Shown: positions 18,798 to 27,712, counted from the stretch's first letter. The stretch: DNA of 64,000 nucleotides from Shewanella denitrificans OS217 (GCF_000013765.1 NC_007954.1:3534001-3598000), one strand, 5' to 3'. Notes: generated by a model not told the origin, from the letters alone. Translations and numbers: made by a program.

Positions 18798-19481
18798 CTA
18801 GAGCATATCCGAATATGAAAAACCGAATTCCAACAGCTCAGCATCAGTCATAGGGGCGAAGGGGGCCAAAGCGCGATAACTTAACCTAGCTCTAGGGTGC
18901 AAGAGCGGATTTTCTCTTTGATAATCGTTACCTATCACCACAAACACCACACCATTCCATTTAGCCATAAAATCTTCCATAGTGATTATCCTGTTTCCTA
19001 ACGCTGGATCGCCTAAATATATTTCTCCAGCCTCATGACGACGAAACACCACAAAATGGCTGTAACCACCATCATCAAGTAAGACGATTGCAGGGATTTT
19101 GAGTAAAGCAATTTCAGCTTCACCTACTTTATAGCCCCGACCTCTATAACCACTTGCCTGCAGATAGCGCTTCATATTGAGAAGTGAGAAACCTTGCTCT
19201 TTAACTAAGTCAATATTGGCATGCTTAAGCATACCTATTAATACTTGCTGCTCTGTAATGTCACCTTGGCCATAACCGTATTTAAGAACACTTGCAAGGC
19301 TTGCTGCACCACAGGAAAAATCTGTTTTTTGCTCAATCACATGTTCAAACTTGCGTTCCCGTATGCTTTGTATTGATTTAGTGTAAGTCCCCATACCAGG
19401 CACCAAGCCTGTTAATGACACCTCGGCAGCTGTGGAATTCGAAGCAAATAAAAGAATGACTAAACATAAAAAAAGTCTCAT
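18798..19481 (-). CDS. fapD: FapD, C39-family peptidase of the Fap amyloid system
   Basis: A 227-aa C39-like cysteine protease with a signal peptide (about residues 1-19), so it acts in the periplasm. The triad is visible: Cys in TDFSCGAASLASVLKYGYG (about residue 57), His in GGYSHFVVFRRH (about 143), and Asp in YLGDPALGNR (about 157). In Pseudomonas, FapD is required for the system and is thought to process components during export; its substrate is not settled. No good Shine-Dalgarno precedes the ATG. Instead a strong GC hairpin lies 10 bases upstream, which may lower its translation relative to fapC. Confidence 0.85.
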   Translation of the reverse strand: MRLFLCLVILLFASNSTAAEVSLTGLVPGMGTYTKSIQSIRERKFEHVIEQKTDFSCGAASLASVLKYGYGQGDITEQQVLIGMLKHANIDLVKEQGFSLLNMKRYLQASGYRGRGYKVGEAEIALLKIPAIVLLDDGGYSHFVVFRRHEAGEIYLGDPALGNRIITMEDFMAKWNGVVFVVIGNDYQRENPLLHPRARLSYRALAPFAPMTDAELLEFGFSYSDML

Positions 19482-19491
19482 ACAATGAAAT

Positions 19492-19509
19492 CAGGGGGTT
19501 GCCCCCCTG
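19492..19509 (-). promoter_or_regulatory. GCAA-loop hairpin between fapC and fapD
   Basis: On the minus strand CAGGGGG-GCAA-CCCCCTG forms a 7-bp, nearly all G-C stem with a GNRA tetraloop, 10 bases before the fapD start. No T run follows, so it is not a standard terminator. It probably protects the abundant fapBC message end and reduces fapD expression. Confidence 0.6.
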
Positions 19510-19534
19510 CCTTATTTCATGAAGGGTTTAAAGA

Positions 19535-20602
19535 TTAAGGTTCAATAACATCAGATGCTGCGGTAATACTTGTCAGTGCTAGATTGTTAGACTGTAAGTT
19601 ACCTGTACCACTTGCCATATTCACCCCAATATTACCCGCTGAGTTTTGGAAAGCTGTACCCGCAAGCAAGGTTGAATTGTTGGTTTTTTGAGCCACTGTT
19701 TGAATAAAGAATGGCAATGCGCCACTGACGGTACCCGCTAAATCCAGCTCACCTTCTTCATTAAAGGTCATAACTGAGCTACCCGTTGGATTTTCAGTAT
19801 CAAAATCGATATGACCCTGAACTGTGCCATCACCTGAATTATGACCGCCGTCACCTTCTAAAATGACTTGTGGATAGTAAGGTTCAGCTAAGCCTGAGCT
19901 ACCGTCATAGCTACCATCGGCATTCAGCGCTAAATTAATATTAATAAATTCAACCGAATCTTCTACTACACTCATGTTCATAGTGCCGTTATGACCCGTT
20001 TGCTGTACGTTTGATACGCTAGCTTCACCCAAGGCGCCACTGTAAGCTGATGCAGCCATGTTATTGGCTTGTAAATTGTTGTTGCCTGCCGCGATATTCA
20101 CACCAATGTTACCCGTGGCATTCATGAAGGAAGCGCCATCGATTGTCGCAGTATTCGTTGACGCTTCATTCCAGACACCATTAAAGCCGCCTACTTGTGT
20201 GCTGAAAATTTCCGCATCACCTGAACCAAATGCAAAATTGGCGTCAATAGAAGCTAAGGCTGCCGAGTTAGTTTGGGCATTAAAGTCACCAGAAGCTTGG
20301 TTCACACCAATATTACCGCTGGCATTTTCGAAGGCATTATCCGTAATGTGTGCATCATTATCATGATAATAATTACCCACTTCATTCATGCTCGATTCCT
20401 GCACGTTCTCAACCACGGCCATACCTAAACCGCTGACATTAATGTTGCCGTTAATTGTTACTGTACCTTCATAGTCCAGTGTTTTAGTGACTTTCACTTT
20501 TTTATCTAAATCGACACTGCTGTCTGATTCTGTCATTCCATCTGCATAGGCTGAACTACTCATAATTGCTGCAATACTAAGTGCTAGAGTGAGTTTTTTC
20601 AT
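19535..20602 (-). CDS. fapC: FapC, major functional-amyloid subunit
   Basis: A 355-aa secreted amyloid subunit. Signal peptide MKKLTLALSIAAIMSSSAYA. Three imperfect repeats carry the fibre core motif: NASGNIGVNQASGDFNAQTN, NATGNIGVNIAAGNNNLQAN and NSAGNIGVNMASGTGNLQSN, separated by linkers of about 45 and 110 residues. This three-repeat layout is that of Pseudomonas FapC. Like FapC it has no cysteine apart from the signal region. Start taken at 20602, with GGAGG 8 bases upstream; an ATG at 20617 overlaps that Shine-Dalgarno and is less likely. It is second in the fapBCDEF operon. Confidence 0.88.
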   Translation of the reverse strand: MKKLTLALSIAAIMSSSAYADGMTESDSSVDLDKKVKVTKTLDYEGTVTINGNINVSGLGMAVVENVQESSMNEVGNYYHDNDAHITDNAFENASGNIGVNQASGDFNAQTNSAALASIDANFAFGSGDAEIFSTQVGGFNGVWNEASTNTATIDGASFMNATGNIGVNIAAGNNNLQANNMAASAYSGALGEASVSNVQQTGHNGTMNMSVVEDSVEFININLALNADGSYDGSSGLAEPYYPQVILEGDGGHNSGDGTVQGHIDFDTENPTGSSVMTFNEEGELDLAGTVSGALPFFIQTVAQKTNNSTLLAGTAFQNSAGNIGVNMASGTGNLQSNNLALTSITAASDVIEP

Positions 20603-20628
20603 CTTCCATTCCTCCATTCGGATGATTA

Positions 20629-21261
20629 TTAATTCCCGCTGGGAAGTTGTAGCGAGAATTGGTTTACGGCGATGTTTCCATCCCCAGAAATCTGATTAAC
20701 TTGCATCACGCCCTGTGCATCCAAAAAACTGTCTGGTGCTATGTCGGCATGATATTGAGATGTTTGAAACGAGGGCACTGACTGACTCGATACTTGGGTT
20801 AAGGCATCATCACTAAGGCCTAAACCAGCTATAGAAGCTAAGGCTATACTGCCTAAGTTGGTTTGGATGTTATTCTGACCACTAACTTGATTGATACTTG
20901 CTAAACCTTGGAAGTTTGCAAAGGCTTGGCTGTCGATAAATGACACGTGTAATTCGTCATCATCTAGCATGGCCTGAAATTCCACAGCATTAGAAAATGC
21001 CGCTAAGGGATGTAGATCATTTTTTTGAATTGATTCGATTGAAGTGCTTTGACCAAATACATGGCTATTAGATTGAATATTATGATCGCCAGAAGCCTGG
21101 TTAACTGCGGCTCGACCTGCGCCTTGCATAACTTTAGAACTTATAACGCTGGTCTGATCCGCACTAAGCGTCATGGGAGCAACCAAAAGGCTCAGCATAA
21201 AGGCACGCAATACCGGCGCTGAGCCAAGCCTTAATCTAAACATCCTAGTTACCATATTCAT
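20629..21261 (-). CDS. fapB: FapB, minor amyloid subunit / nucleator
   Basis: About 210 aa, with a signal peptide ending near TLSA. Three repeats like those of FapC are present: GRAAVNQASGDHNIQSN, GLASINQVSGQNNIQTN and GVMQVNQISGDGNIAVN. In Pseudomonas FapB seeds the FapC fibre. It ends 27 bases before fapC. Start taken at 21261: it has an AGAATGGA Shine-Dalgarno and lies about 24 bases after the predicted transcription start. The open frame extends to 21300, but that start would lie inside the sigma-54 promoter and cannot be used. ATG at 21255 is an alternative. Confidence 0.82.
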   Translation of the reverse strand: MNMVTRMFRLRLGSAPVLRAFMLSLLVAPMTLSADQTSVISSKVMQGAGRAAVNQASGDHNIQSNSHVFGQSTSIESIQKNDLHPLAAFSNAVEFQAMLDDDELHVSFIDSQAFANFQGLASINQVSGQNNIQTNLGSIALASIAGLGLSDDALTQVSSQSVPSFQTSQYHADIAPDSFLDAQGVMQVNQISGDGNIAVNQFSLQLPSGN

Positions 21262-21294
21262 AACACAATCCATTCTGTAAATGACACTAGGTAT

Positions 21295-21312
21295 TAGCAA
21301 CCCTTATGCCAA
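21295..21312 (-). promoter_or_regulatory. Sigma-54 promoter of the fap operon
   Basis: On the minus strand TTGGCATAAGGGTTGCTA matches the sigma-54 consensus (TGGCA at -24, TTGCT at -12) with the required 10 bases between GG and GC. Predicted transcription start is about 21285. Two GATAGATA copies (+ strand 21339-21346 and 21377-21384), at about -58 and -96, are candidate activator sites. The next gene upstream encodes a sigma-54 activator. Confidence 0.8.
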
Positions 21313-21498
21313 GAATGAAAAGTCTATGTCTTCAACTAGATAGATAAATACAAGCTTTTTTTTGTCTTACATTTGAGATAGATACAGCATAAGAACATGA
21401 ATATATAGATTATTATTATTTACCCTACATTCTTATTTTTAAGACGCTATTCAAAATAATCAATGTTGCCAACGAAAAATGCCAAGGGATAGAAAGAT

Positions 21499-22815
21499 TC
21501 AAAGTTGCAAACCGTGTTTATCCATCAGTCGGTATAAGGTCGCTCTTGAAATTTGTAATTGACACGCCACAACATCGGCCTGGCCACCAGAAATAAGAAT
21601 AGCCGACTGAAGCGCCTGTTTTTCTGCGTCATCTTTAAGGCATTTTAACGACATAAAATCTTGTGTCTCCTCACGTTTATCGGCGAGTTCTAAATTAAAG
21701 GCGTTAATCTTATCCCCATCACTTAACACCACTGCACGACGGACCCTATTTATCAGCTCGCGGACATTCCCCGGCCAAGAATAATTCAATAAGGATTGTT
21801 TAGCGTCTGGGGTTAATTGTTTACTGGTGAGGTCGTATTCCGATAAGTAAGATTGAATAAAATATTTTGCTAAGGGTAAGATATCATCTCGCCTTTCTCT
21901 TAGCGGCGGTGTTTCTAAGGTGATACCATTTAAACGATAATAAAGATCTAACCTAAATTGTCCTTCATCAATGGCCTGTTCTAGATCGACATGAGTCGCA
22001 GCAATAATGCGTACATCCGATGAAATAGCGCCATTCCCCCCCAGAGTATCAAACACCCCTTCTTGTAAGAAACGCAATAAATTAACTTGCAACTCTAAGG
22101 GTAAATCACCGATTTCGTCCAAGAATAAACTGCCACCATCGGCGAGGGCTATTTTACCTTTTCGGGCACTGGACGCCCCAGTAAATGCTCCTTTTTCATG
22201 ACCAAACAACTCTGATTGAACTAAGCCTGCAGCCATTGCCCCACAGTTAACTGCAATAAATGGCCCTTGGCTACGACTGGATAATTGATGCAGCTTCTTC
22301 GCCGCAAGCTCTTTTCCCGTGCCGCTTTCTCCACGAATTAACACTGGGATATCCGTGGGTGCTACCCGAGCAATTTGTTTAAACAATTGTTGCATGACAA
22401 GAGAAGAATGGGTGCTTTCGTCATCGGAGTGAGGGATCACCTCTTTCAGCACACATTGACGCTTAAGTCTCGCTAGACCTATTCCGTGACCTAAACATTT
22501 TTCGAGCCTTTCGGGGTGAATGGGACTGGTGCAATAATCCCAAGCAAACTGCGCAATAAATGTGGTGATTTCTGTCGAATTCAATTGTGACTTGTTGATG
22601 AGAACTATCACATGCACACAGGAATCTAGCTCTCGGACCAAGTAATTCGCTTCAGCCATAAAGCTTTCATCTCTAAGATCAACTAGGCACAAATGACAGT
22701 TAAAAGGCATTGCTTGATAATCGTTATTTTTAATGTAAAAGGCTTGGTATCCTTGGCGAGAAAGCACTTCATTGAGTTCATCACACTGAAAACCAGCCAT
22801 CAATAATGGTTCCAT
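21499..22815 (-). CDS. Sigma-54-dependent transcriptional activator (probable fap regulator)
   Basis: About 438 aa. The N-terminal 120 residues look like a receiver domain, with an Asp in CLVDLRDES but with the usual C-terminal Lys replaced (CTSPIHPERL), so it may not be switched by ordinary phosphorylation. The AAA+ domain is complete: Walker A GESGTGKE, the sigma-54 contact loop GAFTGA, Walker B GGSLFLDEIGDL, and an arginine-finger region RLNGITLETPPLRERR. A Fis-type helix-turn-helix ends the protein (ADVVACQLQISRATLYRLMD). This is the architecture of VpsR/FleQ-like activators. Start taken at 22815 because AAAGGA precedes it. It lies about 190 bases from the fap promoter on the same strand. 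Confidence 0.88.
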   Translation of the reverse strand: MEPLLMAGFQCDELNEVLSRQGYQAFYIKNNDYQAMPFNCHLCLVDLRDESFMAEANYLVRELDSCVHVIVLINKSQLNSTEITTFIAQFAWDYCTSPIHPERLEKCLGHGIGLARLKRQCVLKEVIPHSDDESTHSSLVMQQLFKQIARVAPTDIPVLIRGESGTGKELAAKKLHQLSSRSQGPFIAVNCGAMAAGLVQSELFGHEKGAFTGASSARKGKIALADGGSLFLDEIGDLPLELQVNLLRFLQEGVFDTLGGNGAISSDVRIIAATHVDLEQAIDEGQFRLDLYYRLNGITLETPPLRERRDDILPLAKYFIQSYLSEYDLTSKQLTPDAKQSLLNYSWPGNVRELINRVRRAVVLSDGDKINAFNLELADKREETQDFMSLKCLKDDAEKQALQSAILISGGQADVVACQLQISRATLYRLMDKHGLQL

Positions 22816-23252
22816 GATCACATCCTTTCGCAGCATAGTCACGACACCATTGACCTATCTAATTTCAATGGCATTGCGTCATACTAAGCGATTTTTTGTA
22901 TCTAGAAATTAATCACTATCATGTTAATAGCTTGATGCCTAAAAGACGTTAAAAATCAGATAGTCTTATTCTTCCCATTAGATAAAAGGGGCATCATATC
23001 CTTGTCAAATTAATGTTAAGCTACACTGTTCAAGAACAAATGAACAACACTTGTCAAAACAGTTAAAAGAAGCCCTCACTTCTTAACTTGATAGTATGGT
23101 CCATAACTCGGCTTACAAACATGAAAACGGCGAAAAAATTGACTTTTTATCCTCCCTTTCCGACTTCAATCCGTTATAATTTTTTATAAATCAATTGTTT
23201 CTTGGTAGCTTTCATCGATTAAGTAGCAGATTTATACACTTAGAGGTCTAAC
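22816..23252. other. Intergenic region between the sigma-54 activator and the pyroglutamyl-peptidase-like gene
   Basis: About 437 bp, A/T-rich. It should hold two divergent promoters. A TATAAT at 23175-23180 is a possible -10 for the rightward gene, but its -35 is unclear (TTGACT at 23139 is too far). No gene, RNA or repeat is evident. Confidence 0.4.
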
Positions 23253-24452
23253 ATGTGCCAATATTTATCATTTAACTCATCACTTAAAATATTTGCTTTG
23301 TTGCTACTCTGCTTACCCGTTTCGGCACACCCCATACAAACGCAATTAACACCTAATTATCAACAAAATGTTGAAGGTTTAAGGGCGAATAAAGCGCTAC
23401 AAGCCATGCCTGATATAGTTCAGCGATACCAAGGGATATATCAGGGATTTAGCCAGCAATATCAACAGAGTCAAAATGAGTTGCAGCTCACAGCCTTAGC
23501 AGCATCGCACGGCACTCGGCTGTGGCAGCAGGCAGTCCGTGATGTTCAGTCAGGATTTGTTGATGATAGACCCTTGTACTGGGGCCGTTTGATGATGCAA
23601 AACCAGCTAGGACAGCTAAGAGCGGGTTTCTCTGTTGCAAGTTGGCAAAAAGCCATCTTACAAAAAACCATCGAGAAGACTTCACGTGGATTGAGCGATA
23701 TTCAGTTCGACCCCGCCAATGACATTAATGTCTTATTGACTGGATTCGATCCTTTCTTTCTCGATAAAGACATAAGCCAAAGCAATCCTTCAGGCGTCGT
23801 CGCACTGGCTCTTGATGGCTATCGATTTACAGTCAATGGCAAAAAAGTACAAATAGAAACCGCCATGATCCCAGTGCGCTTTAACGATTTTGACATGGGT
23901 CTGATTGAGTCTTTATTAACTCCTTGGTATCGAAGCCGCCAAGTGCAAATGGTGCTGACCATCAGCATGGGCAGAGAAGGGTTTGACTTGGAAAGATTTC
24001 CGGGACTTAATCGCAGTGCAGAGGCGCCAGATAACCTAAACAGTGTAACTCATGCCAGCCCCTCATATCCTAAACCCCCGCTATTTAACGGCCGTCAACT
24101 CATGGGCCCGGAATTTGTCGAGTTCTCTCTTCCTGTGTCAGCGATGGCCGCAGTCAAAGGCCCGTGGAAAGTCACAGATAACCGCCGAGTGACTAGCTTA
24201 GCTAAAGGCTCATTCGAGGCAAATTCATTAGCGGAACTGGCATCAGAAACCTCAGTTGAAGGTTCTGGAGGGGGATATCTTTCCAATGAAATTTCCTACC
24301 GCAGCTTGTTACTGAAACAGCAATTGGGCTTAACTATCCCGGTGGGCCACATTCATACTCCTAGAGTCAGTGGCCATGATGCACAAAATGAAGCTAAAAT
24401 ACTCGAGCAAGTTCGCGCCATGATTGAGGCTGCGGCAAGTACGATAAATTAA
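23253..24452 (+). CDS. Pyroglutamyl-peptidase-like (C15) secreted protein with Cys replaced by Ser
   Basis: A 399-aa protein, nearly twice the length of ordinary pyroglutamyl peptidase I. It has a signal peptide ending near SAHP (residue 27). An extra helical region of about 125 residues comes first. From about residue 150 there is a C15-like core: NVLLTGFDPFF then NPSG (substrate loop), and DLERFPGLNRS matching the catalytic-Glu strand. The position of the catalytic Cys (usual YVCN) reads GGGYLSNEISY, so Cys is Ser. A His remains in GHIHTPR. It could be a serine variant or a non-catalytic binding protein. Its stop is 24 bases before sprT. Confidence 0.7.
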   Translation: MCQYLSFNSSLKIFALLLLCLPVSAHPIQTQLTPNYQQNVEGLRANKALQAMPDIVQRYQGIYQGFSQQYQQSQNELQLTALAASHGTRLWQQAVRDVQSGFVDDRPLYWGRLMMQNQLGQLRAGFSVASWQKAILQKTIEKTSRGLSDIQFDPANDINVLLTGFDPFFLDKDISQSNPSGVVALALDGYRFTVNGKKVQIETAMIPVRFNDFDMGLIESLLTPWYRSRQVQMVLTISMGREGFDLERFPGLNRSAEAPDNLNSVTHASPSYPKPPLFNGRQLMGPEFVEFSLPVSAMAAVKGPWKVTDNRRVTSLAKGSFEANSLAELASETSVEGSGGGYLSNEISYRSLLLKQQLGLTIPVGHIHTPRVSGHDAQNEAKILEQVRAMIEAAASTIN

Positions 24453-24476
24453 CCCGCTTATTAATAAACACTCGCT

Positions 24477-25142
24477 GTGCCAATGAAAATCATTCCATTG
24501 GCTTTTGCCTTAAGAGCTCAGATATATTTTATGTTTTCATCCTTGTTCAGTCGCCAGAGTAAGACTAAAAAACCGGCTAACCCATCAGCATGCACATCGG
24601 TACTCCAAAGAGCGACGATAAAACACAGTGCACAGTTAACCCCCTTACAAGCACAAATCATAGAACGCGTTGAACAAGATTATTTGCAGGCAGAACAGTT
24701 CTTTAAACGCTCATTCTCTCGTCCAGAGCTGCTATTCACCTTAAGAGGAAAAAGTGCCGGTACGGCGCACCTGCAACTCAATAAAATCCGCTTAAACCCC
24801 ATTTTATTGGCGGAAAACCCCGAAGCGTTCCTGACACAAGTGGTCAGCCATGAAATAGCACATTTACTCTGCTATCAAGTCTATGGCAAGGTCAAACCTC
24901 ATGGGCAGGAGTGGCAAGGTATCATGGCACAAGTCTTTAACCTTCAGCCTCACACCACGCATCAACTCAATACCCAATCTGTCACCGGCCAAGAGTTTGA
25001 GTATCTGTGCAACTGCGGCTCAATAAACTTATCCATACGGCGCCACAATCGCGTCCAGCGAGGGCAGAATCAGTATAGATGCAAGGTCTGCATGCAAACC
25101 CTTAAACCTGCCACAGTTTCTCCCTCTAAAACCATAGCGTAA
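24477..25142 (+). CDS. sprT: SprT-family zinc metalloprotease-like protein
   Basis: A 221-aa SprT-type protein. The zinc-binding helix is SHEIAHLL, with a third ligand likely in the following KPHGQEW. A C-terminal zinc ribbon is present (CNCG ... YRCKVCMQTL). Bacterial SprT is poorly understood; the eukaryotic relative Spartan cuts DNA-protein crosslinks. The start is uncertain: ATG 24477 gives about 50 residues before the conserved part, whereas ATG 24531 (MFSSLF) would shorten it by 18 residues. It sits directly before the endonuclease I gene, an order seen in related genomes. Confidence 0.85.
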   Translation: MPMKIIPLAFALRAQIYFMFSSLFSRQSKTKKPANPSACTSVLQRATIKHSAQLTPLQAQIIERVEQDYLQAEQFFKRSFSRPELLFTLRGKSAGTAHLQLNKIRLNPILLAENPEAFLTQVVSHEIAHLLCYQVYGKVKPHGQEWQGIMAQVFNLQPHTTHQLNTQSVTGQEFEYLCNCGSINLSIRRHNRVQRGQNQYRCKVCMQTLKPATVSPSKTIA

Positions 25143-25157
25143 AGTGCGTTTAAATCA

Positions 25158-25967
25158 TTGCCTCGTAAGCCAGATTCGCCTAGTATCCCCAGGCTTGTAA
25201 TACTGATTATCATCTTAGATTTGGACATTCAATTGCCCCGTATTAAATTCAAATATTTTTCTCTATTTGTAGGTGTTTTCTGCGCCTTATTCAGCTCTGT
25301 CAGTCAAAGCACCGAGCATGCCAGTAGTTTTAGACAAGCCAAGAAAATGGCCCAAGGGATTTATAGCGACTTACCGCTGGCAAGTTTTTACTGTGGCTGC
25401 GATATCAAAATTGACGGAAAAAAATGGCAGCCACAATTTGAGTCCTGTGGTTTTAAAGTTCGCAAACAAGCCAAAAGAGCGCAACGAATTGAATGGGAGC
25501 ACTTGGTCCCCGCGTGGGAATTTGGCCATCAAATGCAATGCTGGCAACAAGGTGGCCGTAAATTTTGCAGTAAAAACAGCCCAGAATTTAATAAAATGGA
25601 GGCTGACTTACATAACTTAGTGCCCGCCATTGGTGAAGTGAACGGCGATCGCAGTAACTACCGATTCAGTGAATGGAACGGTAAAGCTAATCAGTATGGT
25701 CGTTGTGATATGTTAGTGAATTTTAAAGACCGAAAAGTGCAGCCTCCTGCAAGTTCCCGTGGTGCCATAGCTAGAGCTTATTTTTACATGCAACAACGTT
25801 ATGGCTTGCGAATTTCCAGCAGCCAATCAAAGTTATTTTCGGCCTGGGACAAACAATATGCGGTCAATAGTATAGAATGCAAACGTGATAGATTAATTGC
25901 CCAATCTCAGGGGAATCACAATGAATTTGTTCAGAAATCCTGCCTCAAACTCGGCTTAATAAACTAA
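25158..25967 (+). CDS. endA: Endonuclease I (periplasmic, EndA/Vvn type)
   Basis: A 269-aa non-specific DNase of the EndA/Vvn family. It has a signal peptide and the beta-beta-alpha metal site IEWEHLVPAWEFG, followed by MEADLHNLVPAIGEVNGDRS, both hallmarks. Cysteines in FYCGCD, SCGF, MQCW and KFC fit the disulphides of this family, which keep it inactive in the reducing cytoplasm. No ATG is available at the front: TTG at 25158 gives an unusually long leader, and TTG at 25233 gives a better signal peptide (LPRIKFKYFSLFVGVF...), so the true start may be 25233. It lies between sprT and rsmE. Confidence 0.9.
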   Translation: MPRKPDSPSIPRLVILIIILDLDIQLPRIKFKYFSLFVGVFCALFSSVSQSTEHASSFRQAKKMAQGIYSDLPLASFYCGCDIKIDGKKWQPQFESCGFKVRKQAKRAQRIEWEHLVPAWEFGHQMQCWQQGGRKFCSKNSPEFNKMEADLHNLVPAIGEVNGDRSNYRFSEWNGKANQYGRCDMLVNFKDRKVQPPASSRGAIARAYFYMQQRYGLRISSSQSKLFSAWDKQYAVNSIECKRDRLIAQSQGNHNEFVQKSCLKLGLIN

Positions 25968-25980
25968 AGGTTAGACTGTT

Positions 25981-26715
25981 ATGAGAGTCCCACGCATTTA
26001 CCAATCCATCGCCCAGCTTGAGATCGGCCAAGCCTATTCTCTCGATGAAGACGGCGCAGCTCATATCGGTAGAGTCCTTCGAATGAGTGAAGGCGAGCAA
26101 GTGATGCTTTTCAACGGCGATGGCAAAGATTACTTAGCCGATATCACCAGTGCCAGCAAAAAAAATATCACGATCACCATCATTAGCATGGAAGATAATC
26201 GCAGTGAATCGGGTCTGAATTTACACTTAGGCCAAGTTATCTCCCGTGGTGACAGGATGGAGTTCACCATTCAAAAGTCGGTGGAATTAGGGGTGAATAC
26301 CATTACCCCTTTATTCTCAGAACGTTGCGGTGTAAAACTAACCGGCGAGCGATTAGAAAAGAAAATCAATCAATGGCAAAAAATCGTCATCAGCGCCTGT
26401 GAACAATCCGGTCGCAGCCAAGTGCCCCTCATTCGTCCGGCCATGGATGTTGCCGCTTGGTGCCAAGAGCCTAGCCAAGCCTTAAAGCTTAATTTACACC
26501 CAAGAGCCAGCCATGGCATTAAGGGGTTAACGCTCGAAAATCCAAGAGTTCGATTACTCATAGGCCCTGAGGGTGGCTTGTCTAGTGAAGAAATTCTCAT
26601 GACAGAGCAGTGTGACTTTACCGATGTCTTGCTTGGCCCTAGAGTGTTAAGGACTGAAACGGCTTCATTAACCGCTATAACAGCGTTGCAGTTAACTTTT
26701 GGCGATCTCGGCTAA
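25981..26715 (+). CDS. rsmE: 16S rRNA m3U1498 methyltransferase RsmE
   Basis: A 244-aa SPOUT-fold methyltransferase that methylates U1498 of 16S rRNA using S-adenosylmethionine. N-terminal PUA-like domain (HIGRVLRMSEGEQVMLFNGDG). The C-terminal knot carries LLIGPEGGLSSEE and LGPRVLRTETA, the family cofactor loops. Normal length. It starts 13 bases after endA, and gshB follows after 35 bases, matching the rsmE-gshB order common in gammaproteobacteria. Confidence 0.95.
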   Translation: MRVPRIYQSIAQLEIGQAYSLDEDGAAHIGRVLRMSEGEQVMLFNGDGKDYLADITSASKKNITITIISMEDNRSESGLNLHLGQVISRGDRMEFTIQKSVELGVNTITPLFSERCGVKLTGERLEKKINQWQKIVISACEQSGRSQVPLIRPAMDVAAWCQEPSQALKLNLHPRASHGIKGLTLENPRVRLLIGPEGGLSSEEILMTEQCDFTDVLLGPRVLRTETASLTAITALQLTFGDLG

Positions 26716-26750
26716 GCCTCGCCCCCCATTTAGACTTACTAGGAGAGATC

Positions 26751-27710
26751 ATGCTTAAGCTAGGTATAGTGATGGACCCAATCAGTGCCATCAACATAAA
26801 AAAAGATTCAAGTTTTGCCATGCTATTGGCCGCTCAGGCTCGTGGTTACCAATTGTTCTATATGGAAATGCAAGATCTTGCCATGGTCAATGGTAAGGCG
26901 ATGGCCAAGATGCGCGCCCTAAAGGTTAAGCAAGATCCGGCCCAGTGGTATGAGCTAGCTGAGAGCATAGATACGCCGCTATCTGAGCTTGATGTGGTAC
27001 TGATGCGCAAAGATCCTCCCTTCGATACCGAGTATATTTACGCCACTTATATGTTGGAGCGCGCCGAAGAAGAAGGGGTGTTAATCGTCAACAAGCCCCA
27101 AAGTCTGCGCGATGCCAATGAAAAACTGTTCACGGCCTGGTTTAGCGAATTCACACCAGAAACCATAGTGACAAGAGATGCGGCGCGCATCCGTGAGTTT
27201 CATAAACAAAAACAAGACATTATATTAAAACCTTTAGATGGCATGGGCGGCACATCTATTTTTCGCGTTAAAAAGGACGACCCTAACGTCGGAGTTATCA
27301 TAGAAACCTTAACCAGCTATGGTCAACAGTACGCCATGGCCCAAGCCTTTATCCCTGAAATCACCCAAGGTGATAAACGCATCTTGGTTGTCGATGGAGA
27401 GCCTGTGCCTTATTCGTTAGCACGGGTGCCCATGAAAGGTGAAACTCGTGGCAACCTAGCTGCAGGTGGCAGCGGTGTACCGCAAGCGTTATCAGAAAGC
27501 GATTGGCACATTGCTCGTTCAATCGGACCAGAGCTGAAAAAGCGCGGCTTAATATTTGTAGGACTCGATGTCATCGGCGACAAACTCACCGAAATCAACG
27601 TCACCAGTCCCACCTGTATTCGCGAAATTGAAGCCGCGTTCGATGTGGATATTACCGGCATGCTGATGGACGCTATCGAGCGCCGCGTTAAACAAAAAAC
27701 TCAAGGATAA
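26751..27710 (+). CDS. gshB: Glutathione synthetase
   Basis: A 319-aa ATP-grasp enzyme that joins gamma-glutamylcysteine and glycine. The start KLGIVMDPI, the ATP-grasp region (ILKPLDGMGGTSIF) and the metal site (GLDVIGDKLTEINVTSPTC) are as in E. coli GshB. GAGAG Shine-Dalgarno upstream. It ends two bases before the alkaline phosphatase start, so the two may be cotranscribed although their roles are unrelated. Confidence 0.95.
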   Translation: MLKLGIVMDPISAINIKKDSSFAMLLAAQARGYQLFYMEMQDLAMVNGKAMAKMRALKVKQDPAQWYELAESIDTPLSELDVVLMRKDPPFDTEYIYATYMLERAEEEGVLIVNKPQSLRDANEKLFTAWFSEFTPETIVTRDAARIREFHKQKQDIILKPLDGMGGTSIFRVKKDDPNVGVIIETLTSYGQQYAMAQAFIPEITQGDKRILVVDGEPVPYSLARVPMKGETRGNLAAGGSGVPQALSESDWHIARSIGPELKKRGLIFVGLDVIGDKLTEINVTSPTCIREIEAAFDVDITGMLMDAIERRVKQKTQG

Positions 27711-27712
27711 TT

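Noticed and set aside
21470..21490. Second sigma-54-like site (TTGGCATTTTTCGTTGGCA on the minus strand)
   Set aside because: The GG-to-GC spacing is 12 instead of 10, so it is not a usable sigma-54 promoter.
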